58,800 nt of DNA, taken from NCBI GenBank assembly GCA_902764705.1, contig CACWWZ010000012.1, positions 1 through 58,800 on the forward strand. The letters run 5' to 3'. Positions 32,040 through 39,794 of the stretch are shown here, in pieces. The translations under genes were made by a program, and so were the position numbers. Source of the DNA: an uncultured Prevotellaceae bacterium (GTDB lineage: Bacteria; Bacteroidota; Bacteroidia; Bacteroidales; Bacteroidaceae). The first letter of the stretch is position 1. Each line of letters starts with the position of its first letter. Below the pieces are notes generated by a model. The model saw only the letters and a program-made list of their open reading frames with translations, was not told the DNA's origin and searched no databases.

Positions 32040-34174
32040 GGCTTCTTTATATTTAACAATAATTTAACCTTTTTCTGTGTGAAAAGAGTTACGAAGAAGG
32101 TGAACTGTAATAAGAATACCAGACTATGGAAGAAGTTCTCCTGATAGAACTGTAATACCAGTGCGAATACAGCATAGGTATATAGCGCACAGCCAATTCC
32201 GTTCTTGTTTTTGTATAGTCTGTAAAGCCATCCGCACAAACATCCGTATACTCCTGAGAAGAATGCAATGCCTTTATATCCGAAATCAATGAAGAATGGT
32301 TGGAAAACAGTATATACGTTGGTGGGTATCGGTACCCAGACAAACTCTTGAAGTTTCTCTTTTACTACGATGTCGCTGAAGCCGAAGCGTGCCAGAAAAA
32401 CGTAGATTTTCTCAAAGGTATTGGTTCCGAACTGAGGTGTCAGTTCTTGTCCCAACTGACAGAAAGCAACAGGCGGTGACAATACGTACATAGCAAAGAA
32501 GTCCAGCAATGTTTCTTCTTCCTGATATTCACTGCCTTCCTCGGCTCGGCCAAGATTGAATAAGTAGAACAATACAATCAGTATACTTCCGTATATCAAG
32601 ATAGAGCGTAGCTTGATTACTTTCTTTTCAAAAAGCACGAATACGATGCTGATAAAGACAAAGAACATGGATTCCTTTTCCATAATGGCCAATGAGTTCA
32701 TCAGACAGGCAATAGCGAGTGTGACGACCTGCCATGTTGGCACCCTCGGATGAGCCCATAGCGCCACCACGAACAGTGATTGGTTGATGACGATGGAATA
32801 GCTCAGCAATCCCTGTCCTTCTCCGTATAGCGCTAAGGTGCGTACATTGTTCATGAGGTCTTCAGTGCTAAACATCATAACAATCTGCAAGACGCGATAG
32901 ACATAAAGTGGCGTGATAATCAGCGATAATACAAAAAATGCATTGAAGATAGTCTTGTTGAAATCGAGGCTTTCGCTCCACAGGTCGTCCGTGTCCTGAT
33001 GCCGGAAAGCATTGTATATAATCAGAGCGCATATGCAGAATATAGGCAGCCAGATGATAAAGCAGTAGTAGAACTGACTGGTAATGGGGTACAGCTTGGT
33101 ATCCAGCAGATAATAGAATCCTAATATCACCGTCCAAATGGAAATGGTGATGACCCATGGTGAAAATAAACCTCCAAAGTCGAAGTTGCGGAAGGCATTG
33201 TCATTTCCTTTACGTGTATAAATAGCATGACATAGACATGCAAATAGCGCAATTAAGAATGCTACGGCTGCGTAGGCCCAGCGATAGGGATAGACTCTTT
33301 CGTGAGAGAGATTGTATTTCTTGACTACTGCGAAAGAATAATTTTCCTTTTTTACAAGATAATCGGCTCTCGTATACTCTTCGGAGGCCTTTTGGTAAAT
33401 GTTGTATTTGAGCTGATAGTCTTTCTCAAGGTGTCTCAAGCGGCTTGTCGTGTAATCGGAAGACGCCTTCTTGTGTGAATCGGCATACTGCTCGTATTCT
33501 TTCTTGGCTTGCTGGTAGGCCATGCAGGCTTCCTTTCGTTTTTTTTCTGCATTCTCCTTACTGACAATAGCGCGGTGTGTCCTTAGCCGCTCTATTTCTT
33601 TCTTTAAGAATGCTAGTGCTTGGTCAAGGACATCAGCTGCTACTTCTGGGTCTTGGTCGGTAATCTGAAGTTCCAGGGTTTGGGACTTTGAACTTAGGGA
33701 GTAGTTGATGTTTTTCCGAATAATGTCAAAAATGGCGTTCTCTTGTTCTTGGGCGGAAGAAATTGATCGGGAGAAAAAAGACTCCCAAAATGGTTGTTGA
33801 TGGTGAGTGTTTAAATAATCGAAATAACACTGTTTGTATTTGTGTAAGGGTATCTGGCTGATACTACGGATGAAATCTGTTGATCGAAAAATCTTCGAAT
33901 AGATTTCAATGTTGTCAGTGCCTTCATTGCCTGCGCTTGAGTTTAGGTCACGCATCATGACGTTGACCGAATTCAAGCCAATCAGAAGGTCTGTCGTCTT
34001 GTACTCATCAACGATTTTTGCCTGGGCAGCATATTCGTCAGGAATTCCATAAGAAATGAGTAATGCGCAAAAAGCAGAAACGATCATCACGGAAGCATAC
34101 TTCCTTTGACGACTGTTCCCCACCTTCGATAGTATCGTGAAGGCTTCATGGATATGAGCTCTGATGCTGCTCAT
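32036..34174 (-). CDS. Wzz-like co-polymerase fused to Wzy-like polymerase
   Basis: This 712-residue membrane protein has two parts. Residues 1-320 look like a polysaccharide co-polymerase: helix 26-43, a periplasmic region with the LELQITDQDPEVAADVLDQAL segment near 167-187, a long charged coiled coil (about 190-278), and a second helix 297-318. Residues 330-712 form about ten helices with periplasmic loops, such as AMYVLSPPVAFCQLG..LTPQFG and FIDFGYKGIAFFSGVYGCLCGW, as in O-antigen polymerases. The next gene upstream encodes a separate co-polymerase with the parallel segment VTDQDPLIAKTMVNAV. Wzz and Wzy are normally separate proteins that work together. No frameshift or stop separates the halves. 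Fusion is read directly; function is inferred. Confidence 0.75.
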   Translation of the reverse strand: MSSIRAHIHEAFTILSKVGNSRQRKYASVMIVSAFCALLISYGIPDEYAAQAKIVDEYKTTDLLIGLNSVNVMMRDLNSSAGNEGTDNIEIYSKIFRSTDFIRSISQIPLHKYKQCYFDYLNTHHQQPFWESFFSRSISSAQEQENAIFDIIRKNINYSLSSKSQTLELQITDQDPEVAADVLDQALAFLKKEIERLRTHRAIVSKENAEKKRKEACMAYQQAKKEYEQYADSHKKASSDYTTSRLRHLEKDYQLKYNIYQKASEEYTRADYLVKKENYSFAVVKKYNLSHERVYPYRWAYAAVAFLIALFACLCHAIYTRKGNDNAFRNFDFGGLFSPWVITISIWTVILGFYYLLDTKLYPITSQFYYCFIIWLPIFCICALIIYNAFRHQDTDDLWSESLDFNKTIFNAFFVLSLIITPLYVYRVLQIVMMFSTEDLMNNVRTLALYGEGQGLLSYSIVINQSLFVVALWAHPRVPTWQVVTLAIACLMNSLAIMEKESMFFVFISIVFVLFEKKVIKLRSILIYGSILIVLFYLFNLGRAEEGSEYQEEETLLDFFAMYVLSPPVAFCQLGQELTPQFGTNTFEKIYVFLARFGFSDIVVKEKLQEFVWVPIPTNVYTVFQPFFIDFGYKGIAFFSGVYGCLCGWLYRLYKNKNGIGCALYTYAVFALVLQFYQENFFHSLVFLLQFTFFVTLFTQKKVKLLLNIKKP

Positions 34175-35238
34175 TGAAAAATCAAGACTTCTTTGTAATT
34201 CTTTTTAATCAGGATAGCCAGTCTGACGATAAAGGCAAGGAAAACAAAGAGTATTAGAATAAAAACCTTCGGCGTGTTGGAATGCTTAACGGGAACAGTG
34301 GCATTCTGGAGAGTAGTGAAGGCGGGAGTGCGCTCCTGTACTTTAGCCTTAGCCATCTGCAACTGCTCGACAACTTGTGTGTAGATGTTGTGTTTCAGTT
34401 GCATGTCATTTTCCAGTTCTTCCATCTTTGATTCCACCGACTTTAGCACCACGTTGGTGTTGGCTTCGCAGAAAGTAGCATACTTCAGGCGTGATTTGGT
34501 ATATTGCGCTTCCGCTTCCTCGAATAGTTTCTCCATGTACTGTTCGTCGTTGCGAGCCTTGTTAGTGCGGTAGTTGGTGATGAATACTTGAAGTTGTGCC
34601 GCTACTGCATTAACCATTGTCTTAGCAATCAGGGGGTCTTGGTCGGTAACGACAATGTCAATCACGTTGGTTTTTTTGTCTACATGGCAGTCGATGTTTC
34701 CGCTGATGGCCTTGCACAGGTCATACTGCTCCTTAGTCAGGAACGAGGGGTCAATTTTCCCGTCGACAGCAGGTTTGTCGTCGCCTTTCAGCTTGTTCTT
34801 GATTATATTGAACAACTTCTTCGGATACATCCACCAAGGACTTTTCTGGTGTTTCTCTATATACTCGCAGTAGGGCATGTCCTTAATCTCCTTGTCCTTC
34901 GAGGTCACCTTCACGGGGAAGAGACTTACCAGGAATTCTGTCGACTCAATGGCATCTGGATAGATTTCAGGGTAGATGGCGTCACCGCTGGTCCCGAATT
35001 TCATGTTCATACCCACCATGCTTGCCAGCGAAGAAATGTTGCCCGAAAAACCATTCGAGGTCTCTTCGGGAGCTAGCATAACACTCGATTTGTATATTCT
35101 GGGAATACTGAATGCCACAATAATACTGATAATGGTACCAACACCACAATATGTCAAAAACTGTCTTTTGTCTTTGACAATAAGTTTGATCAGTTGAATG
35201 ACGTCGATATTTATTTTATGCGCCTTCTTGTCTTCCAT
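34171..35238 (-). CDS. Wzz-type polysaccharide co-polymerase, no kinase domain
   Basis: This 355-residue inner-membrane chain-length determinant has a first helix near 29-48 (FLTYCGVGTIISIIVAFSI) and a Wzz domain (YKSSVMLAPEE...). The region near 193-203 reads IDIVVTDQDPLIAK. A coiled coil (about 222-300) precedes a final helix after TPKV. The protein ends right after this helix, so the tyrosine kinase domain found in many Gram-negative exporters is absent. It overlaps the fused co-polymerase/polymerase gene by ATGA and lies 39 bases after the exporter gene. Confidence 0.88.
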   Translation of the reverse strand: MEDKKAHKINIDVIQLIKLIVKDKRQFLTYCGVGTIISIIVAFSIPRIYKSSVMLAPEETSNGFSGNISSLASMVGMNMKFGTSGDAIYPEIYPDAIESTEFLVSLFPVKVTSKDKEIKDMPYCEYIEKHQKSPWWMYPKKLFNIIKNKLKGDDKPAVDGKIDPSFLTKEQYDLCKAISGNIDCHVDKKTNVIDIVVTDQDPLIAKTMVNAVAAQLQVFITNYRTNKARNDEQYMEKLFEEAEAQYTKSRLKYATFCEANTNVVLKSVESKMEELENDMQLKHNIYTQVVEQLQMAKAKVQERTPAFTTLQNATVPVKHSNTPKVFILILFVFLAFIVRLAILIKKNYKEVLIFQ

Positions 35239-35277
35239 TCTTCAGTTTTCTTTAATTTCTCTATATCCTCTAATCCC

Positions 35278-37824
35278 TTATTTAATAAGATTGGCAATGG
35301 TGGCTATCATGGTGGCGATGGATGCTGTCGACGAGCCGATGGTCAGCCATTCGGCAAGACCCATGGTGCGGCCTTTACGCTTGGTGGGTACCACGATCTG
35401 GCATCCTGGGCGTGGTTTGTGCTTGCGGTCGGCCTTAGCCACCATGCCGTTCATGTAGATGATGATGGTCTGGCTTTCCTTGGCTGTCGATGTGGTGCCA
35501 CCGGCCAGGTCGATATAGTATTTGGCGTTCTTGCCTTCCTTGAAGCGTACTGTGTTCGGATAGAGCACCTCGCCGTTGATCTTTACTGTACCGTCGTAGC
35601 GTGGTACAATGATGCGGTCGCCCTCACGCAGAATGGGGTCGTCTTCGCTGCCGGGGTTCTCCAAAGCCTTGTCCATTTCGATACCGACAGGATAGTTGGC
35701 ATTCGTTACCAGTTTTCGGATGTCGATGGAGTCGTTGCCCGAATTGCGCTGTGCGGTGCGCAGCATGGTTTCCATCTGGTCGCGCTCCTCAGGTGTCATC
35801 AGTCGCAGCAGTTTGGTGCCTTCGGGATAGGCGCGCTTGGTCAGTCCTCCAGCCTGCTTGAGAAGTTCGCTCAGTCGCTGGCCTTTGTTCGACAGGGCAT
35901 AGGTACCCTCAAACTGCACTTCTCCCTCGATAGTGACGTTCTGCTGTTCTGTATAGTTGGGCGAACGACGCACATAGACCTCGTCGAACGGTTGTAGTGT
36001 GAAGTCGGGCTGTCCCTGGATGGCAAAGTCGGGCGTCAGCTTGAAGCTGAACGTCTGGGCTATCTGGTCGTCGGCCTCCGTAGCGTTGGGATTGGTGATG
36101 CGACGGGCAACGTCGATTTTCACCAGTGAGGCAGCCTCCGTGGGTCCGCCAGCCTGGATAATCAGATCCTCGATAGTTTCGTTGTCGGCAAATTTGTAGG
36201 TTCCGGGGTAGTGCACCTCACCATTGATGGAGACAGTCCTCAGGGTTTCGTTCTCCTCGCGGCTGGCAATGTAGATGACATCTTCGTTACGAAGTGGCAC
36301 GTCGGGCACTGTTCCTTCCAAGATACCGTTGATGTCCAGACTTAGCACTTCCAGCGTGCGGTCTACCTTCATGCGATGCATGACAGCATGCTGGCCGATA
36401 GCGCCTTCGGTCAGTCCGGCAGCCGCTTCGACCAATGCCTTGACGGTGCTGATGTCGCCGCCTACGTGGTACATGCCTGGGCGGAATATGGCACCCTTAA
36501 TCTCTACCATGTTCTGATAGCGTGCAAGGGTGGAGTCAACGCTGACAGAGTCCTCGTCCATGAGTTTGAAGGTGTTCAGGTCGAATTCGCCCACGCTGAA
36601 CACCGAGTAGCCTGCTCCGGCCTTGCGATTGATGCGGATGGCCTTGGTGTAGGCGTCGCCAGTGAATCCTCCGGCATATTTCAACAGCGTGGCGGCACTC
36701 TCCGACTTCTTCATTTCGTAGAACATGGGGCGCTTCACCTTACCCGTGATGTTTACCAGCGACTCGTACGGGCTGACGGTAATCACGTCGTTGTCTTGCA
36801 GACGAACATCGCCGCTTAGTTTGCCGTTCAGCAGGAAGTCGTAGACGTCGACATTACTGATTAGCTTGCCTTTGCGGTATACCTTTACGTTACGCAGCGT
36901 ACCGATTTCATTCGGTCCGCCGGCCATGTAGAGGGCGTTGTAGACGGTGGCAAAGGCTGACATTGTAAACGTACCGGGCACCTTCACCTCACCCATCACG
37001 CTGACGGTGATGGTACGTGTCTGTCCCACTGTCAGGTCGATTTTCGAACCCTGATAGCGCGGGCCCAGCACCTGCTTCAGACGGCTCTTGGCCTGACTGA
37101 CGGTCAGTCCGCCCAGTTGGATGACACCAATGCCCTCGATGGTAATAGTGCCGTCGGGCGAGATGGTCTCTGAGACGGTTTCCTGTGATGCTCCCCACAC
37201 GTCGACATTCACCACGTCGCCAGGCCCCAGCGTATAGTTCTGGGGGGTAGCCAGATTCATCGAGCTCTCGAACGTCAGATTCTTGTTGTTGAACACATCG
37301 TGGCCGAAGATTTTGCGCTTGTCTTCGTCCTTTTTCTTCATGAAGTCCTCATCGTAGTATTTTAGCGAGTCTGGCATCATGAAGTCCATGGCCTCGTCCA
37401 TCTCCACAAAGTCGGCGTCTTCATCGTCGTAGGTGTGACGCTGGATTTGGTTCTTTTTCTTTGTGTCCTTGATTCTGAACTGCGAAGCCTTCTTCTTGTC
37501 CTGCTTCTTCTGCTCTTCGCGCTTCTCGCCATTCGACTCCCTCATGCGCGTTTTCACTTCTTTCGAGCCTGCCGTGATGTCATCGGCTCCCAGAGCACCG
37601 TTCTTAATCTGCTTCTGGTATTTCTTTTGGATACGGCGAATCTGATCGATGGTCACGCCACGCTGCATCAGCTGTGTCACTATCTGCTGGCGCGACATAC
37701 CCTTGGCGTTCTGCTCGATGACGTAGTCCATTACCTGATTGTCGGTCATACCCGACTGAGCCCAGCTCATGGTGGCGCACACCATCACGCTGGCTATGAG
37801 AGTAGCGAATCGTTTCATAGACAT
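35278..37824 (-). CDS. SLBB-domain polysaccharide export protein (Wza-like)
   Basis: This 848-residue exported protein is the likely outer-membrane/periplasmic channel of the locus. The signal peptide follows MSMKRFATLIASVMVCATMSWAQ; the ATG at 37818 is an alternative start. A charged low-complexity region (about 60-160, many K/E/D) is followed by the export domain near 195-260 (YTLGPGDVVNVDVWGASQ..SPDGTITIEGIG). Several SLBB repeats (VMGEVKVPGTF..., ITGKVKRPMFYEM, IKGAIFRPGMYHVG, INGEVHYPGTYKF, IEGEVQFEGTYAL, INGEVLYPNTVRF) come next. A C-terminal helix ends the protein. It is longer than Wza and is the first gene of the operon. Confidence 0.9.
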   Translation of the reverse strand: MSMKRFATLIASVMVCATMSWAQSGMTDNQVMDYVIEQNAKGMSRQQIVTQLMQRGVTIDQIRRIQKKYQKQIKNGALGADDITAGSKEVKTRMRESNGEKREEQKKQDKKKASQFRIKDTKKKNQIQRHTYDDEDADFVEMDEAMDFMMPDSLKYYDEDFMKKKDEDKRKIFGHDVFNNKNLTFESSMNLATPQNYTLGPGDVVNVDVWGASQETVSETISPDGTITIEGIGVIQLGGLTVSQAKSRLKQVLGPRYQGSKIDLTVGQTRTITVSVMGEVKVPGTFTMSAFATVYNALYMAGGPNEIGTLRNVKVYRKGKLISNVDVYDFLLNGKLSGDVRLQDNDVITVSPYESLVNITGKVKRPMFYEMKKSESAATLLKYAGGFTGDAYTKAIRINRKAGAGYSVFSVGEFDLNTFKLMDEDSVSVDSTLARYQNMVEIKGAIFRPGMYHVGGDISTVKALVEAAAGLTEGAIGQHAVMHRMKVDRTLEVLSLDINGILEGTVPDVPLRNEDVIYIASREENETLRTVSINGEVHYPGTYKFADNETIEDLIIQAGGPTEAASLVKIDVARRITNPNATEADDQIAQTFSFKLTPDFAIQGQPDFTLQPFDEVYVRRSPNYTEQQNVTIEGEVQFEGTYALSNKGQRLSELLKQAGGLTKRAYPEGTKLLRLMTPEERDQMETMLRTAQRNSGNDSIDIRKLVTNANYPVGIEMDKALENPGSEDDPILREGDRIIVPRYDGTVKINGEVLYPNTVRFKEGKNAKYYIDLAGGTTSTAKESQTIIIYMNGMVAKADRKHKPRPGCQIVVPTKRKGRTMGLAEWLTIGSSTASIATMIATIANLIK

Positions 37825-37875
37825 TATTAATGCATTAATATACTATATTAACCCATAGTTGGGCAAAATATTGTG

Positions 37876-37906
37876 CAAAGGTAGTGCAAATTGAGCGAAA
37901 TACAAA
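37876..37906 (-). promoter_or_regulatory. Promoter of the exopolysaccharide operon
   Basis: On the minus strand TTTG (37906-37903) and TACCTTTG (37883-37876) are 19 bp apart, with the shared string ATTTGCAC just before the -7 as in the Wzi-like promoter. The leader to the first ATG is about 45 bases. A second, weaker promoter-like copy (TTTG-N20-TACCTTTC) lies further up, with its -33 inside the dyad at 37992-38005. Confidence 0.7.
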
Positions 37907-37991
37907 ACAAAACACAGAGTTTTTTGTTTTTATTTCCGAAATGCCGCCTACTATCACAAAAGGTGAAAGGTACGAATAAGAGAGCGAAAAA

Positions 37992-38005
37992 CCAAATATA
38001 TTTGG
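37992..38005. promoter_or_regulatory. Palindromic operator-like site upstream of the exopolysaccharide operon
   Basis: CCAAATATATTTGG is a perfect 14-bp palindrome flanked by AAAA on the left and TTTT on the right. A near-copy (CCAAATTTATTTGA) overlaps the -33 element of the Wzi-like promoter at about 23956-23969, and a looser one sits at the CotH promoter. Confidence 0.45.
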
Positions 38006-38044
38006 GTTTTTCTCCGTACAAATAGAAATTCCACCGAACAGAAT

Positions 38045-38123
38045 TTATTTTTCAGCGGACGTAATGTTTTTTTCTCCGTACGTAATTTTTTTTTCTCCGT
38101 ACGAAAATTATTTTTCTCCGTAC
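38045..38123. repeat. 21-bp repeats with phased T-tracts before ssrA
   Basis: TCTCCGTACG recurs at 38073, 38094 and 38115, exactly 21 bp apart. A degenerate copy lies at 38052 and an outlying one at 38011. Each is preceded by 5-9 T residues. A 21-bp period equals two turns of the helix, so the tracts face the same side of the DNA just upstream of the ssrA promoter. Confidence 0.8.
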
Positions 38124-38142
38124 GAAAAAATATGGCGTTTAA

Positions 38143-38174
38143 TTTGGTCGTTCGTTTACTTATTCGTATCTTTG
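38143..38174 (+). promoter_or_regulatory. ssrA promoter
   Basis: TTTG (38143-38146) and TATCTTTG (38167-38174) are 20 bp apart, ahead of the mature tmRNA at 38200. The spacer ends in CTTATTCG, as at the CotH promoter. Confidence 0.8.
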
Positions 38175-38199
38175 CAGCCGAAACGTGACTTTCACACCT

Positions 38200-38595
38200 G
38201 GGGTTGACTGGATTTGACAGCAGGATGAGATGGTACGTAAGCATGCGGAGTGAAGACTGTGTTCTCCATAATCAAGCCGGTCGAAAAATTAATTGGCAAC
38301 AATGAGTATGCTCTCGCTGCCTAATCGAAGTATAGTAGATTGAGGCTCAATTCCGTCACCAGGTGACAGAACGAGACGTCGCTCCGAGGATGTTGTTCCG
38401 AATCCAAAGATCAAGCGGCGCAGGTTAAATCGGAAATAGTCTTGTCAGGCCTCGATGGCGGGATGAAATTTTAGAGGATAAGGCTGTTGTTGGTGGCTTG
38501 GGTCTTGCAGCAGCACGAAAATGAAGGCCAAGATAAGCATGTAGAAAGCGTATGGTTTCCCTGTTTGGACGAGGGTTCGACTCCCTCCAGCTCCA
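38200..38595 (+). ncRNA. ssrA: Transfer-messenger RNA (tmRNA)
   Basis: tmRNA rescues stalled ribosomes and tags the unfinished protein for proteolysis. The 5' GGGGTTG pairs with the 3' CAGCTCC (with G-U pairs) as the 7-bp acceptor stem, followed by discriminator A; the CCA end is not encoded exactly. The T arm is GAGGG-TTCGACT-CCCTC near 38567-38587. The tag frame starts at 38295 and reads GNNEYALAA, with stop TAA at 38322-38324, a Bacteroidota-type tag ending in ALAA. The length of 396 bases is typical for one-piece tmRNA. Pseudoknot regions were not resolved individually. Confidence 0.95.
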
Positions 38596-38623
38596 CACAA
38601 GCGTTACGCAATAGCGATTAGTT

Positions 38624-39700
38624 ATGAAAAAGATTGTACTATTTCTGGTGGCATCCACAGTCATGTCGCCCGTAAGGGCGCAACAGACGGAGATGGCCCA
38701 GCAGCGACAAAACATTCAGTTGGCTCCGGAATTGAAGAAGAATAACAACTTCTTCAATCACATGGACTTGGGGGTGACGTTGGGAACGACGGGCTTGGGC
38801 CTTGAAGTGAGTATGCCTGTACACGACATGGTGCGCGTGCGTACCGGTCTCAGCTACATGCCCCGTTTTGAGGTGCCGATGACCTTTGGCATTCAGGTGG
38901 GTGACGACCCTTCGACCAGTGCCAGCAAATTCAGCAAAATGGCTTCCGTGCTGCAAGATCTCACGGGCAATCCCGTTGACGACCATGTAGAGATGCTTGG
39001 CAAGGCGAAGATGTGGAACTGGAATTTTCTGGTGGATTTCTATCCGCTAAAAAATAACAAGCACTGGCGTGTAACTGCTGGATTCTTCCTGGGCCCCTCG
39101 ACTGTGGCCGAGGCCTTCAACAAGACAGAGAGCATGGCTTCGCTGGTGGCTGTCAGCATCTATAATAACATGTACGACAAGTTGCACGGCAAGACGAAGC
39201 GTGAGTTAGCCGGTGTGAAACTAGTAGATTTGTCGATATTGGGCGAGAAATATCAGGATATTTATTTTGACTTGGATTTGTTGCTGAAATTGCAGGAAGG
39301 CTTCGACAATGCCGGTCGCATGGGTATTCATTTGGGAACCTACGTCCGCGATGTTGTTGACGAAGCCGGCAATGTCATCCATAAGAAGGGCGACCCCTAC
39401 ATAATGACTCCCGATGATGACCACATGGTGAAGGCCAATATGGAGGTAAACGCCTTTAAACCCTATGTTGGCTTCGGTTACGACGGACGCCTGGTGAAGG
39501 GTAACGACCGCCTGAAGGTTGGTGTCGATGCCGGTATTATGTTATGGGGCGGCAAGCCGAGCCTGCTGACACACGACGGAACGGACTTGATTAACGACGT
39601 AGAAGGTGTCACAGGAAAGGTTGGCGACTACGTGGACGTGATGTCAAAACTGTCGGTCTATCCTGTTTTGAACGTCAAGTTCTCGTACACGATATTCTAA
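38624..39700 (+). CDS. Outer-membrane beta-barrel protein of unknown function
   Basis: This 358-residue exported protein has a signal peptide (KKIVLFLVASTVMSPVRAQ) and no family I can name. It has alternating beta strands: MDLGVTLGTTGLGLEVSMPV, VRVRTGLSYMPRF, WNWNFLVDFYPL, WRVTAGFFLGPS, FKPYVGFGYDGRL and LKVGVDAGIMLWGG. The last strand VLNVKFSYTIF ends in Phe, the usual BAM recognition signal. A conserved insert (about 150-260) with helices lies between strands. It starts 29 bases after ssrA and may be read through from that promoter. Confidence 0.8.
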   Translation: MKKIVLFLVASTVMSPVRAQQTEMAQQRQNIQLAPELKKNNNFFNHMDLGVTLGTTGLGLEVSMPVHDMVRVRTGLSYMPRFEVPMTFGIQVGDDPSTSASKFSKMASVLQDLTGNPVDDHVEMLGKAKMWNWNFLVDFYPLKNNKHWRVTAGFFLGPSTVAEAFNKTESMASLVAVSIYNNMYDKLHGKTKRELAGVKLVDLSILGEKYQDIYFDLDLLLKLQEGFDNAGRMGIHLGTYVRDVVDEAGNVIHKKGDPYIMTPDDDHMVKANMEVNAFKPYVGFGYDGRLVKGNDRLKVGVDAGIMLWGGKPSLLTHDGTDLINDVEGVTGKVGDYVDVMSKLSVYPVLNVKFSYTIF

Positions 39701-39703
39701 AAG

Positions 39704-39735
39704 TTAAGTAGTTGTGTAGTTAAGTAGTTAAGAAT
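39704..39735. repeat. 8-bp word repeat after the barrel protein gene
   Basis: Four 8-bp words of the form AGTTNNGT/A lie between the gene end and the terminator hairpin. Confidence 0.7.
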
Positions 39736-39741
39736 ATAGAT

Positions 39742-39780
39742 AAAAAGATAGCCGCTCATTACTGTGCGGCTATCTTTTTT
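39742..39780. terminator. Strong bidirectional terminator
   Basis: A 14-bp perfect stem (AAAAAGATAGCCGC with GCGGCTATCTTTTT), loop of 10 bases, has A-runs on one side and T-runs on the other. It serves both the rightward barrel gene and the leftward cohesin-like gene. Confidence 0.9.
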
Positions 39781-39794
39781 GTATTTTAGTCTTC

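Noticed and set aside
38073-38123. 21-bp repeats as a CRISPR-like array
   Set aside because: Units are too short, spacers are only T-tracts, and no cas gene is present.
37954-38244. Leftward 96-aa frame with FRTEKKK-like repeats upstream of ssrA
   Set aside because: The protein repeats only mirror the 21-bp DNA repeats. The frame crosses the ssrA promoter and the 5' end of tmRNA and has no start context.
38560-38595. T-arm and acceptor-like end as a separate tRNA gene
   Set aside because: The 5' partner of the acceptor stem lies 370 bases upstream and the tag frame is present, so this is the 3' end of tmRNA. No other tRNA or rRNA was seen in the window.
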